A stretch of DNA of 64,000 nt from Prosapia bicincta (lineage: Eukaryota; Arthropoda; Insecta; Hemiptera; Cercopidae): contig JBAIZL010000376.1 in NCBI GenBank assembly GCA_036971475.1, forward strand, positions 8,707,501-8,771,500. The letters are read 5' to 3'. The position numbers were made by a program, and so were the translations under genes. Below, piece after piece: positions 1 through 14,332 of this stretch; positions within the stretch are counted from its first letter, which is position 1, and every line of letters starts with the position of its first letter. The notes under the pieces are model-generated. The model was given only the letters and a program-made list of their open reading frames with translations, made no database searches and was not told the origin of the DNA.

Positions 1-68
1 AATATGATGGCCACTAGAAGGTAAGTGTACGTTATTCCAAGAATAAAAGGAAATAAATATATATATAT

Positions 69-290
69 ACACTTGTAAATGTCTATAAACTTGCCTATAG
101 TAGCACTTACTTATATTTGTTGAAGACGGCCGTTTCGGGAGATGTGTCCCTCATTGTCAACTCAGAGCGTAACAACCAGACCGGCCTACTGAGTTACGGT
201 CTGAGTTGACAATGTGAGACATCTCCCGAAACGGCCGTCCTCAACAAATATAAGTGCTACTATAGGCAATTTATAAACATTTACAAGTGT
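69..290. mobile_element. Foldback MITE, long copy
   Basis: The two halves are near reverse complements over about 100 bases each. The left arm runs from ACACTTGTAAATG at 69 to about 174, and the right arm from about 192 to CATTTACAAGTGT ending at 290. A GC-richer inner part of each arm contains ACGGCCGTTTCGGGAGATG. There are a few mismatches and small indels between arms. No coding capacity is present, as expected of a non-autonomous foldback or MITE. A shorter relative lies at 16,474-16,643, and the roughly 45 bases after this copy (291-338, with AGTAGCTCACGTGAAG) recur in reverse beside it, so the true element may include that tail. The superfamily is not identifiable from the ends. Confidence 0.85.
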
Positions 291-422
291 TTAGTGATAA
301 CTAGTAGCTCACGTGAAGAAGGAATCAACAAATATAAATATGTATAGTTTTTTTACTATGGAAATCCTTTTGGAAATAGCTAAAATTGCAATTTCCTTAT
401 TAAATTTGGATTACCCATAGGC

Positions 423-424
<2 letters not shown>

Positions 425-475
<51 letters not shown>
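425..475. repeat. (TA)n microsatellite
   Basis: About 25 uninterrupted TA dinucleotides. It lies at the edge of long repeat copy A. The matching edge of copy B (20,040-20,065) also carries a TA run, so the microsatellite probably belongs to the end of the repeat family. Confidence 0.95.
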
Positions 476-477
<2 letters not shown>

Positions 478-1909
478 GTAAATTCTCTAGATTAGGCTTT
501 GTAGTTTCTGCGTAGTTTAGACATTCCCAGGTAGCATCTAAACTCACTATAACTGAGAACATCCATTTCGGGAGTTTCCCTCCTTCTCTGGATCTTTATC
601 GATAACCAAATTTAAAGTAAATTTCACATTAGCCTGGATTTAAAAGTGAAAATAATATGTTTATTTCGGTATATTTTAGAAGTATGGTTAAATTGCATTT
701 TCCAAAGTCACTATGCGCAAATTTGACAAAACCTTATTACATTTAAAATCTAGTCTAAAAAATATTTTATATAAAAATATTAACAAAATTAGTAATTAAT
801 TGAAATATTCGTAACATAATAATGATTTTTAAAAGATTGAAAACTTTTTCTAGCAAATAATTTTATAGATTTAAAAACCAGTTTCATAATTGTTGAAAAT
901 CACTCAATTTCCTGTATTTTAAACAAAAAAAGGATTGAGAAATATAGGTATTTTCGGGTTGAAAGAAGACAACATTTATTGTTCTCTTCCATTGTTGGTT
1001 TTTTCCGTTTTTACATTTATTATAGAGTAATTATAAAGTAGTGAACATGTGTCGGAAGTAGTAGTTCTAGAGTCGATCTATTCCTAAACCATATCTTGTG
1101 GTTTTTGAATAGTTTAGTCGCATGTTTCTTGGAACGGGTGTCTGTTCCATGCATAATGTAGAGGATTACGGAAGTTGTGAGGCCAAGTGAACTTCGGGGA
1201 ACTTACCAACACCATTGTGCAGCAGTTACAATAGACATTATGGAAATAAAACATCGACGAATTTACAAATAAGTATATAATAAATAACTAAATCTAATTA
1301 CCAGTTAGGTATTGAAACAATAATAATAATAATGAAACCATTAATAACGATGATATATAAATTTACCAACATGTAAAAAAAAAAATCAACAAATATAGCC
1401 TATTGGTTATTATTAAAAATATTGAAAAGCTATTCTCTTTTTTAAATCTTACCCTACCTATAAAATTTTTATCAAAAAGAAAGTATTTACTCCATTACTG
1501 AAACTACAAAGCCTTTTAATAATTTCAATGCCTAAAATAAAGTATTTATGAAAACGCCTCTGAATGGTTAACATACATATGGATTGCAAATTACAATATA
1601 AATTTCTTAATCTTTAAACTGATCTAAATATCGTCTTTCCAACACTTGCTCATAAATACAAGTTGGCAATTAAACCTTAGATTTTAGTTACACTTTGGTT
1701 TTCTTTGCTACTATTTATAGGCTATTATTTTACTCAAGAAAACAACACAAATATTTGTAAGGTGATATATTTTAAATAGTTGGTATAAAAGTAAATTCTT
1801 AAAAACATATTTTTAAAAACTATCAAAGTTTAGTTTTCAGAAAACTATTAAACCTTTCCAGTTACTATACCTTTAGTACACTTACACATCATTGTAAATA
1901 AGTAATAAC

Positions 1910-2888
1910 CTGTCAGAGTTGGAATAGTGGAGCTTTTCTACGTGCTTCTAAAATTGTGTATAATAATATTAGTAACGCAAGATCGGCGTTCACAAAACCC
2001 CCTATAATTTAATAGGCCTTTTCCATGAACTGTAATACCTTACTCATTTTACACATTGTTATTTATTTTCTTGTAAAACTAGAGAGTAATTCGTAAAACG
2101 AGACGGAGAATTCGTTCACGTGCCACCTCTCGTGTTATTAGGATCTCGGAGTAAATATCCGTGTGCCACCACTCGGTCTTTGAATTTCGTTATTTTTAAT
2201 TTTAGTTTTGTCATGTCAATAGTAATTGATTATTGATTTACTTTTCGTGTAGGTTCAAAAATATTTTAGTGTCTATTTATTTTAACATGGATATTAAAGA
2301 AGAAGAAAGAATAAATAGGGTACTATTTAGTGTGGAAACAAACGAGATTGATGTTCATAGGTCAACCACTTCACTTGAGAGACGGTTAATTTTTGATAAC
2401 AGTAGTGTATAAGAAAACTCAGATATCGATGTTGCCCATGACGATGATTTTTGTATATTGCAAGGTATTAGGAGTCATGAAATAGAGGATCAGGAGGTAG
2501 TCGAATACCAAGAAGATAAAGATCAAGTCCCGAAACATCTGTTTTTACTGAGCTACTTTGATGATATAGAAGAAATTCCTTTGCCAGTGCGAATTAATAC
2601 TGCAATCATTACATAAAAGAATGGAAGAAAGCCCTACATAAATAAAGACCAAAATACACTTTACGGCTTCAAACCGCTGCCATCTCAAGCAAGGTTTAGA
2701 GACAATTTTTTAATGTTTTTTTTTATTTACATTAGTTTTTTTAGGATAAAAAAAGCATTTTATGCTTATATGTTAAATATAAAACCATGGAATCTACTTA
2801 GTTTGCTACGTTCTATATTTTTTGTGGACCTAGAGGAAAACACATTCAGCCACCTCTCCCGTTATAAGAACAGTGCCAACTCTGGGGG
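1910..2888 (+). mobile_element. Internally deleted piggyBac-like element, copy A
   Basis: The ends are short inverted repeats: CTGTCAGAGTTG at 1,910 and CAACTCTGGGGG ending at 2,888. These are decayed forms of CCCYCAGAGTTG, which is clearer in copy B. The 3' flank is TTGA, one base from the TTAA that piggyBac elements duplicate. Length is about 1 kb against 2.4-3 kb for a typical autonomous element. It carries only a broken N-terminal transposase frame (2,287 onward) and nothing resembling the catalytic DDD domain, so it is non-autonomous. Family assignment rests on TTAA-like flanks, C/G-run termini and the frame's weak resemblance to piggyBac N-termini. Confidence 0.6.
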
Positions 2889-2893
2889 TTGAA
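2287..2893 (+). pseudogene. Broken N-terminal fragment of a piggyBac-like transposase (copy A)
   Basis: One frame from the ATG at 2,287 reads MDIKEEERINRVLFSV and continues with only two in-frame TAA stops, one after codon 41 and one after about codon 110, until TGA at 2,891-2,893 just past the element's end. The N-terminal part is acidic (DIDVAHDDDF, then EDKDQVP), as is common before the catalytic domain of piggyBac transposases. The stretch beginning KNGRKPY followed by GFKPLPSQARFRDN resembles the lysine-glycine, proline and RxR-N boundary segment of that family. The catalytic domain is absent. The antisense-strand counterpart in copy B is the only other support. The product cannot be functional. 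The assignment is moderate because no catalytic residue is present. Confidence 0.5.
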
Positions 2894-3465
2894 TGAATAA
2901 CATTAATTTTAAAAACTCAATCGTCGGATTTCCGTAGTAAATGAATGGTTTTACGGTATAATGCAAGCTACTTACAAGAGCCTTATAGTTTTTAAACTTG
3001 AAAAGATGTTAATGTTTTAAGAATGATACTTAAATTGCTATAAGTTTAGTTTTAATTATTTTATAAATTATACCATCCTGTACATAAATAAATCTAGTCT
3101 TAAAAACAAGTTTTGCAATATAAAATCAAATTAGTTTATGTCTAAAGTGATATTGTTTGAAACAAGAGCCAAATTACAGTATATATATATATATACAGAT
3201 CTAATAGAGGTAATCGAGCCTATTCACGCGATCTCATAACTTTCCTCTATTCTCAGTTTCAGAGGTTCAATGTCACTTCTCCTTAGTGCCAAACCTAATC
3301 CCATCTATCCATTCAATAATATTTCCATAACTTTTATGCCCCTTATAAGATCTACTTCAAGCACACTTCAATTCATAGCGTGATCCGTTCTGGATTTTCT
3401 CCTTGGGCTATATGTTTCTACCATAATCCATTCTGTATTTACAATCCTTGCAATAACATATATAT

Positions 3466-3468
<3 letters not shown>

Positions 3469-3503
<35 letters not shown>
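3469..3503. repeat. (TA)n microsatellite
   Basis: Uninterrupted TA run immediately left of the 3,529-3,701 hairpin. Confidence 0.95.
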
Positions 3504-3504
<1 letters not shown>

Positions 3505-3528
3505 CAATATGTATTCTTGTGTATTAAT

Positions 3529-3697
3529 AAAGAACCAAGTCAAAATACAAATACAAGAATTATAATTGAATTTACAATTCAAAGCTTTTCGTTGGCTAAC
3601 AGTACCAACATCATCATAATGTTGATACTGTTAGCCAACGAAAAGCTTTGAATTGTAAATTCAATTATAATTCTTGTATTTGTATTTTGACTTAGTT

Positions 3698-3701
<4 letters not shown>
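3529..3701. repeat. Near-perfect hairpin (inverted repeat) between TA runs
   Basis: The left arm 3,529-3,611 and right arm 3,619-3,701 are 83 bases each, with two mismatches and a loop of only 7 bases (CATCATA). The right arm (GTTAGCCAACGAAAAGCTTT, then CTTGTATTTGTATTTTG) is homologous to 15,719-15,788. The palindrome therefore seems to be a head-to-head duplication of a repeat end that also exists singly. Frames reading through it are artefacts of the palindrome and TA runs. Closely facing arms like these can extrude as a cruciform. The motif style (GATGATGTTGG... ACGAAAAG) recalls the palindromic 3' ends of some Penelope-like or LINE elements, which I offer only as a guess. Confidence 0.9.

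Positions 3702-3765
<64 letters not shown>
3701..3765. repeat. (TA)n microsatellite
   Basis: About 32 TA units directly following the hairpin and preceding the dispersed repeat at 3,780. The related copy at 9,781 is also preceded by a long TA run, so this tract appears to be part of the element's structure. Confidence 0.95.
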
Positions 3766-3768
<3 letters not shown>

Positions 3769-3779
3769 GACATAAACGT

Positions 3780-4430
3780 ATTAGGCTACAGAATAAATTG
3801 TTTTGTTCAGAAAAGAACAATAGTAAAGATCCTTGTAAAATGGTGTGGGATAACCATATTAAATAAATTACGTAAAGAGGGGGGGAGATTATGCGAGGTT
3901 TAAAGAGGAAGTGATCGGTGGAGAGTATTTGATGAACTTTAGAAGAGGACAGACGTAATATATAAAGTGTCCGCAATGGCAATAAGGGGTAAATTTTGAT
4001 AATAGAATAAAGGGAATTGTAAGTTTTTTAATGTGTAAAATTAAAAATTGCGACTATATGAATTAGTAAATAATGAGGAAAGTAAGTTAGTTATGTGAAA
4101 AGTACAGTGAAGCAGCTATCAATGGTCAAGATTCCAGAAACTCAACAAACATTAAGTACTTTCTCCTTACAATAAAATTAGCCAACAGATCTTTATAAAC
4201 TTAATAAATTCAGAGCAATTTTAAATTCATAATTATAAAATAATAATCTGGTTTTTTCCATAGCAACGGGATCCAAAATAACGGCCCAGAAGGAAGAGTA
4301 ATTAACACTGTAATTATTAAATTTTATTTTAATAAAAACCTAAAGCTTGAAGTGTCCACCTTTTTAGTAATTGTAATGTTAGTTAGGCAATCAATCTTGT
4401 CACTAAATAGTATTCAGGTAATTTTTATAT
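3780..4430 (+). repeat. Dispersed repeat, copy 1 of 2
   Basis: Aligns in the same orientation with 9,781-10,635. Shared blocks include the GGGGGAGAT stretch followed by AGGAAGTGAT (3,880-3,920 against 10,060-10,100), GGTAAATTTTGATAATAGAA against its near match at 10,168, GCAGC/GCAGTATCAAYGGTCAAGA (4,110-4,135 against 10,305-10,325), and CCTAAAGCTT with AGTGTCCACCTTT (4,350-4,372 against 10,543-10,567). Identity is roughly three-quarters with many small indels. No frame longer than chance is present. This copy lies within the insertion in repeat copy A. Confidence 0.75.
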
Positions 4431-5405
4431 TTTGTAATAATTAAATGTCAATAATAAGTGCAAGTGATGTTAAATTTGCTATTAGTGTTAATTACTTAGA
4501 AACCTGAAGGTGGGACCATAGAAGGTAAGATAAATAAATATATAACCTGAAGGAAAAAAGTAATATTTTAAATACGTTTGTTAGAATATATATAGAACCG
4601 ACTGATTGCCTATACACATCAAAATATATTCACGTAGTTGAATTAAAATTTGTAATTGCAAATGGCTTACATTATTTATCTGTTTTTACAAGGACCGTAT
4701 AGGAATATGTAAAATTAATGTATACACTGCAAATTAACAATTTTACTTATTCAATGGTGATATTCACTTCTTACATTTGAATAGCAAAATTATTGTGTAT
4801 AGAGCTAGATAACGCAAAGAGCAAAATCGTCTTTTTACTATCACTCACACGTCACAGATATACACACATATACACATAAATATACTCATTCAAAATGTCT
4901 TTTTTTATGTATGCTAAAAGAATATAAAACCCAAAAGAATATTTAGTAGTTGAAATAATCAAATGATTCTCATACTATAATTGTTCTACTTAATTACATT
5001 TCAATAAAGATTAACTACTGCTAATATTTTATTTTGGAATGCCCATCATGTTCACGAGAAAAGGTGCATATCCACCCTCTACAAGCAATAAAGCATTTTC
5101 AAAACATGTATCGGTTTTGGCTCCTCTTAGTTCAGAAAATGTGTTTTGACAGCTTTCGACTAATAATAATATATTGCTTGTCTAAGAGAAACAGGAAGAA
5201 ACATCTTGTGTGGAAATAAAAACGTCTTTGTGCCCAGGGATTTGTACGTGCGAGTATGGAATGAATTTATCATTCTTGCACGACGAGGTTTATTGCCGAC
5301 TGTGACTGATGTTTTGGAACTGAACTTATCCTCAAATTAATTGCTCAGAGTATTTACTCTTCAACTAGTATTTAATTCAAAATCCTAATCCAAATTGAAA
5401 TTGCC

Positions 5406-6114
5406 ATTTTACTTTTTAACACTTTTAGTAAGTAAAATACAACAAATGAGTTTAATTTTGTCAATAAGTTTAATTGGTTTAGGAAAAAAAAATGATAAAT
5501 ACTCCACCTTTAAAATATTTATTTTATAAAAATGTATATATAATATAACTACAGTATAGCTAATGTATTGACTATATAGCATTTAAAATTGAAATTTTAA
5601 ATTAATATTTATGCTGTTAATGAATTTATATACAATTAAAGATTGATATAATAAATAAATCGAAATGCAGTATGGAACATAAATTAAAATCCCGTAGAGA
5701 AATTTAAAGTACATTTTGTGATTTTATAAAAAATATTTTAAATTGAAGAAAAAATTTTAAAATAAATTTTGTGAATTTAAATTATTAGCCTAGAAAGGAA
5801 AAAAATTTGATCTTAAAATAAATATAAAATATCCTAAATTTTTGAAAAAGAAATAAGATAAGAAGAAGGTGATATTAACATTTTTTGTTTACTAAATAAG
5901 TTATTAAACAGGTCTATTTAGATATATACAGATATTACAGGTTAAAGAATTGTTAGATGATTAAGTAGAGCTTTAGGAATATAAAAATAATTACAATCTG
6001 TGCTGTAATATCTATTAAATTTATAATAAATAAAAACCGAAGTTTTTTACTAACCTGCAACATAACAGTGATTATATTTATTTAAACAAATTTCTTACAC
6101 AATCCTAAACCAAA
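5406..6114. other. AT-rich intergenic stretch
   Basis: Very AT-rich sequence with no frame, no inverted repeat and no tandem repeat that I can support. Only short poly-A and TA runs are visible. Confidence 0.6.
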
Positions 6115-6279
6115 ATGGTCAGTCATAGTACGCCTTCAAATGAACTCATTTTCCGGGAACGGATATCGAAAGGGTTAAATCTCAGCGAGTTAGGTTTTTA
6201 CATAAAGTTCAATGAATGGTTCTCTGTCAGATTTTGGCGAGCATTGCACAAGGTTCTGGCCGTAGGCAGGACCGGCTAG
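6115..6279 (+). CDS. Short open frame of 54 codons, probably not a gene
   Basis: The frame begins MVSHSTPSNELIF at an ATG in the favourable insect-like context CCAAAATGG. It runs to TAG at 6,277-6,279 through sequence that is clearly richer in G and C than its surroundings, which extend to about 6,380. The predicted peptide includes LSELGFYIKFNEWFSVRFW and has no signal peptide or domain that I recognise. There is no convincing polyadenylation signal or splice structure linking it to other exons. It could be a decayed fragment of a repeat, an exon remnant or chance. Listed because base composition and start context are unusual for this window. Confidence 0.15.
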   Translation: MVSHSTPSNELIFRERISKGLNLSELGFYIKFNEWFSVRFWRALHKVLAVGRTG

Positions 6280-6682
6280 TTTCAAAATTTTTACCTAGCA
6301 TGAGACGATAAAGGGATGGCGTCGACGCCTGGTTAAAGGGTATTGGGCGTTGAGTCATTAGGCTGGTCCGTTGCAGCATGTGAATTTATACATACCTAAT
6401 ATTTAAATAAATCATTTAAAACTACTACGAAAGTTATAACTTTTTACATATACACATTTTTTCATTTATATATTGATGCCAGAATATTGGGCCAATTGTT
6501 GTTCCGTTGCTACGCAAATACCCAAATTTAAATGTTAACCGTGTAAAACAAAGTTCAATGCGAGGAGCTTCTCAAAATTGTACGTATTTAAAACTTTTAC
6601 GTATCTTAAATAATAAGTCGAAAATAGATACAAAATGAGTGTGGCTTGATTTTGATAGACCTATTTTGATAGGCTTTATCTC
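6280..6682. other. Intergenic stretch, GC-richer at its left end
   Basis: Bases up to about 6,380 are GC-richer (for example GGCGTCGACGCCTGG near 6,318), after which the sequence returns to AT-rich. Nothing else is recognised. Confidence 0.5.
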
Positions 6683-6800
6683 GTTTGTACGAGCTTGTAA
6701 CTTTATATATTTGTCAGACTACCCCTGCTTGGTCAATGATCGCCGCACTAGGCAGGTAATTTCTGTAGCTGGGCTTGTGCTTTTTATTGGGATTTGAAGC
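6683..6800 (+). repeat. Dispersed repeat, copy 1 (partner at 20,858-20,975)
   Basis: Shares with 20,858-20,975, in the same orientation, TTTGTACGAG, CTGCTTGGTCAATG, TCGCCGCA and CTGGGGCTT-like blocks at the same spacing. The best-preserved block is about 27 bases at 6,725-6,750. A TGGTCAATGG core is vaguely like a tRNA A box, but no B box follows, so I do not call it a SINE. Confidence 0.65.
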
Positions 6801-9780
<2,980 letters not shown>

Positions 9781-10635
9781 TAACATACCGTTTGAGGCTA
9801 AATAATAAATTCAGCTTATATCCAAAAAGAAAATTAGTAGAAAGAAACATTAAGCCAAACTACAAAGATAGTTCCTAAAATATACGGACCAGGTTAACCA
9901 TTGTGCAGTAGTCATAAAGGGTTGGGAAATATTTAACAAAAGAAGGGTTCAACTATTTTAAGAGAGGATTTTCCAAATTACCTGGGTAATAATAATGTAC
10001 TTTTACGGCAAGGTCTTTGTAGATGGTTATGGGAATAACCAAATTAACTGAAAATACATGAGGGGGAGATATGACACGGGGTTAAAAAAGGAAGTGATTG
10101 AGGAGTCTAGGAGGAACGTCAAAAAAAAGGCAAATAAATTGGGGGCGGGACCATGCGTCAGTAATGTGAATTAGGGTTAAATTTTGTTATTAAAATTAAA
10201 GGAAAAGTAATTTTTGTATTTCTATAATTTAAAAGTTAAAAGTGCGACGTAAATAAATTAATAAAGAATTAGGAAAATTAGGTGAGTTATGGGAAAGTGC
10301 AGCGAAGCAGTATCAACGGTCAAGACCCAAGGAATCGACAAACAATAAGTACTTTTTTATTTTTTTTTATTACATTTAGCCGACAGAACTTTAAAAACAG
10401 TAAATTTAGAACCATTTCAAATTCTTTATCATAAAATCATAATCTAGTTTTTTTCACCATATTCTAATTTATGAAAAATACCCATAATAACGACCCCAGA
10501 GAAAGAGAAATAAATACTATCATTTTAAACTTTATTGTAATAACCTAAAGCTTCAAGAGTCCACCTTTGTTTTGTTGTAATAGTAATATTGATTAAGGAA
10601 TCAATCTTGTCACTAAGTAGTATTAGGTTAAATGG
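9781..10635 (+). repeat. Dispersed repeat, copy 2 of 2
   Basis: Homologue of 3,780-4,430 in the same orientation, also preceded by a long TA run. It is longer, with extra sequence near 9,830-10,010 that has no counterpart in copy 1. Homology ends near TAGTATTAGG at about 10,626. No open frame of note. Confidence 0.75.
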
Positions 10636-13600
10636 GTATAATGTTTGTTAATCAATTTGTTTGTTAAGATAAACATATATAGTTGTTCGTTAAAAGAAAA
10701 ATGACTTCTGGTACAGTATATTATGGTTTTTTTAAAAAATATATTTACTCATTTCGTTTACAATTTTCCCTTGCTACCATAGTATGTTCGTCAGTCTCCA
10801 GGTTGTTGCGGGTCGTTTGGATTGCAGAATTATTCTGCAATCTCTTCTGCTCAAGTTCACGTTTTAATTTTCAATATCCTGTACTTAGTTAAAGTTTAAA
10901 GTCACCCTCAGTTTGGTAGATAAAAGTGAAGTTTCACTACTTGGGCCGAGTTAATCACGGGTATTGAAAACCGGAGGAGATTTCTAAAGTATTCACTGCG
11001 CCCAAATATTTCTTGAAAAACGGTTGTTTTAAAAGTGATACACTATCACATTCTTCCCTGAGGTGGTGTCTCACAAAATAGCAGCATTTATTTTTGTGGT
11101 ATTCTACCACATACTAAAACAATATTAAAAACATGTTTGTAAAACGAATAGACTTTTCTGTTTCTTGCTTGAGAAAGTCACTGGTACTAGCAACATCGGA
11201 TTGTAATGAAGGAATTTTCCTCGTGACAGCGGCTTTTTTCGATGGTTTATCCATATTGATATATAGCTTGGAATAACTCGAATGAGATAAACTGAAATGA
11301 ATGACTGAAAATACGATTTAATTCATTTATCATAAAAGACATATTATTGAATAATCTTCAGGCGGAAACTTCCCTAAAAATCAAAAGATAAATTCATTAT
11401 ATATATATATATAATCACTTAAATTTTATTATTCTATATCTACCTGAGATTTAGTATTGCATGATTAGTGAAGTGTTTTTAAACGGAAATGAATAAGAAT
11501 AATTGCAAGATAAAAATAATATGTAGGAATTTAGGAAAATTCGTCACGGGAATTTTCGACGTAAATTACTCAATGTATTCGAATGACGAAATGATATGTT
11601 TATCGTATTGTTTAATGGCGTCTCAATACTTGAACAAAGACTAATCGATATTATTAGAGGGATATGCGGATCGCCAATTTGTCTGAAAAAAATATGGAAT
11701 CTTGCCGACATAATTAGTGGCAAGAAAACATAATAAATTATAAGCATATAACTCCAAACATTTTGAAGTTGGGGGCTTATTGAAGCCTTCTGTTAATTCA
11801 TCAAATCTATTCCAAACATTTAAGTAAAAATCGACTTTATGACTGCTTTATTACCCATGAATACTCATAGCAAACCATAGAGGCTTATCGAAATCAAAAT
11901 TATATGAGTTAACTCTTTTTTTTTCGGAAAAGATCCTGCAATATCAGATCTTGTCCAATAAGAAATAAGTGGTTCCTTATTTTTCGTTCGTATATACAGA
12001 TTGTCAAGTTTGGCATGTTAAATACTAGTCCAAGTACGAAATTCTGCTCCAACTTCAACATTTTGTAGGTAATAAGCTTACGATGAATTAATTATGTTTT
12101 AGATATTTAAATATATTTTTTTTACTTCCTACGGTTTTGTAGCGGGGTTTTTTTGAAATTTTATCCAACAATACTATTACAATTGTTTAAATGTTTCTAA
12201 GCAAATACAGAATTAAAGAGTGAGCAAGTCAGTATAATGAAAGATGCTTTATTGGTTAAATATTTATGCCTTCATAGATGATTACTTTTGGATCACTTAT
12301 GATCTACATTATATGATAATTGAAATGATTTGAAGGAGAAGATGCATTATAACACTTACATATTTGCCATGTGATCTTTAAATTTCTGTAAATATGTGTC
12401 ACGATTTGCGATTGGATCAAATAATTAACCAAAGTTGTTAAGTATGTAAAAATACTCTTTTGCACAATACGTTAACTTTTTATTTTCGTAAGTTAAAGCG
12501 TACGATTTCAGATCAAGTCTCCGATTTTTTTGAATGAGCTCTTAAAATAAAAATTAGTAATAGTTGCATGAAATATGCATAATTTATATCTAGTATGCAA
12601 ATAACATTACCGTGTAAAACAATTACACAAAATCTATTAACTAAGTGAAGGATATTACTATATGGCGTAGTGTTTGAATAAATATGTTTAAATAATAGTG
12701 ATTCCTTGTAGCGATCACTAATTTATAGTGATCTCGCTGAAAGACTCAATGTTTCAAAAGGTCTTGTAGCAACCGGATTCAAAATATAGAGCTACAATGT
12801 ACACTACATAGAATTACGCATGAAAACCCTAATAGGCATAGGCCTATAGTTTAACGTAGCCAAATAACAGTGCTTAGAGAGTTTAGGTCTAGATTTGTAT
12901 ATTTGTATGATGATATATAATCTAATATGTTAATTATATAACAGAGTATATACTTCATTCAATAAAAAAAATAATAAAGATAGCGTAATTTTCAGTGGTC
13001 TTTTGATGTATCCTGCTAATCTATCGGTTACATTTAGCTTTATTTTTGAAACTGTATGCTAATCTAAAAGAAACAAGTAACCAAAGAATTAGCGCTTATT
13101 ACTTGAAAAAAAATTATAGTGCTCTTTAAATTTGTCCTTGAAAACAAATTTTATAAAAATTATATTTTACTCTTCTTTCATTCTTATTAGTGCCAATAAA
13201 AGAGAAATAAATAAATTGAAGCAACCAGCTTCAAAGATGAATTTTGTGTCCTTTTTGCGTGAGTAACAAACCCGTGACCGTGATAAAACAGCTTTAGCAA
13301 CAAACTTACCATCTGCGCTTACGAGGAGAATATTCGACATTCCAACTCAAATTACACCAACAAGTGAAAAATCACCTGTTCCCAAATACTTTTTTTAATA
13401 ACCAAAACAAACGTATCCACTCGCATCTCACACAGATTACTATACTACCTAAATTAAATATTCAGTTTAAACGAGGTACATTTTGTGTGATCATCTCGTG
13501 ATAAGCTGCGCCGTAAGACATATCGTAGGTAGTGGTTATTTGGGAATGTCATGACTCACCCGATCTGCGAATGCTCCATCTGGAGTTACATCGCCAGTGA

Positions 13601-14332
13601 CCTCCAGTCAAATGTCCAACTGTTCATTGAAACATTTCTAAAATAGTACGCGAGCACACAGACGTTTATGATCGCATTATGTAATTGATAGATGCAGAAA
13701 TTAGGGGAAATTCTTCTTCTTGGATGCGCCAGGATAAAATGAGAGACATGTCTCATCAGATTGATTCTGGCAACGTTTTGATCAAAAAACGGACATAGCC
13801 TTAGGTCTGCATTGCTGTAGCCTCTGTAATATTGCAAAATAATACTTATATGAAACGTATACTTGTTGTTTTGTTCATATTTTCTCATCCAAGAAACAAT
13901 AATGTGCCACAGCAAAGCGTAGCAGGGTCCTGATAGCATTATTAAAAAATTATTTAAAATGAAACGGATAGTTCATTCGGATTAAATTTGTTGTAATGAA
14001 ATTGGATTTATAACATGTAGAACATAGCAACAATACAAATTAAGCAACGAATTAACTTACCTACTACAAACATCACGTAAACCACAGAAACAATGAGGCT
14101 TTATCATCAATGAGGCTATGAAATTTATATAGAAAACCACTTTGTTCAAGGCAAAATAATGGTTATTTAATAATGGTGTTAATGCGGCTAAATAATAAAT
14201 ACAAACACTTTTCAACTAGGTCGCAAAATCTTAAGAGAAAACCATTATAACCCTAAATCAAACAGTTTTGTAGCAGTTCTTTATCACATTACTGACTTTA
14301 TGCATTTTACTATATAATATTACTTCCTTATC
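10636..14332. other. Intergenic stretch without recognised genes
   Basis: Contains a small hairpin (GATTGCAGAATTATTCTGCAATC-like, near 10,820), a block at 10,925-10,955 weakly like 27,778-27,808 (both with GTGAARTTTCACT), a 67-codon frame at 11,544-11,747 that is open on both strands, a TA run at 11,399-11,413, and a hairpin at 12,710-12,740. GC content is higher at 13,230-13,950, where short frames are open on both strands (up to 117 codons on the minus strand), but none matches a family that I know. Confidence 0.45.

Larger units (their letters stand above)
3451..4583. mobile_element. 1.13 kb insertion inside repeat copy A
   Basis: Copy B runs straight from the sequence matching 3,441-3,450 (ACAATCCTTG) to that matching 4,584-4,594 (AATATATATAG) with only about 16 bases between. 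Copy A has 1.13 kb here. In order it holds a TA run (3,469-3,503), a near-perfect hairpin (3,529-3,701), a second TA run (3,701-3,765), and about 650 bases (3,780-4,430) that align with 9,781-10,635. The last part has no recognisable frame. I see no clear terminal repeats or target duplication. It may be one microsatellite-associated non-autonomous element or two nested ones. Confidence 0.65.
479..5405 (+). repeat. Long dispersed repeat, copy A (inverted relative to copy B)
   Basis: This stretch aligns by eye, at roughly three-quarters identity, with the reverse complement of 16,028-20,021. Anchor pairs, in order, are 479-600 with 20,021-19,900; 1,141-1,260 with 19,380-19,300; the piggyBac-like element 1,910-2,888 with 18,676-17,657; 3,190-3,450 with 17,330-17,085; 4,584-4,760 with 17,065-16,930; and 5,034-5,310 with 16,393-16,110. 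Copy A is longer, chiefly because of a 1.13 kb insertion at 3,451-4,583. The piggyBac-like element is at the matching place in both copies, so it inserted before the two copies separated. I do not recognise the family of the host repeat. The only transposase-like frame is that of the inner element. A 62-codon frame at 5,034-5,219 has a diverged counterpart in copy B but no start, motif or family that I recognise. Confidence 0.75.

Noticed and set aside
3380..3982. Three frames rich in Ile-Tyr repeats
   Set aside because: They are translations of TA microsatellites and of the palindrome at 3,529-3,701.
11544..11747. 67-codon frame open on both strands
   Set aside because: Neither translation resembles a known family, and overlapping openness on both strands suggests chance.
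13250..13390. Plus-strand frame ending KSPVPKYFF before TAA, considered as a terminal exon
   Set aside because: No start, no credible splice acceptor and no homologous domain recognised.
13586..13939. 117-codon minus-strand frame, the second longest in the window
   Set aside because: No recognisable motif, both strands are partly open in this GC-richer stretch, and there is no promoter, splice or polyadenylation context. Open length alone is not enough.
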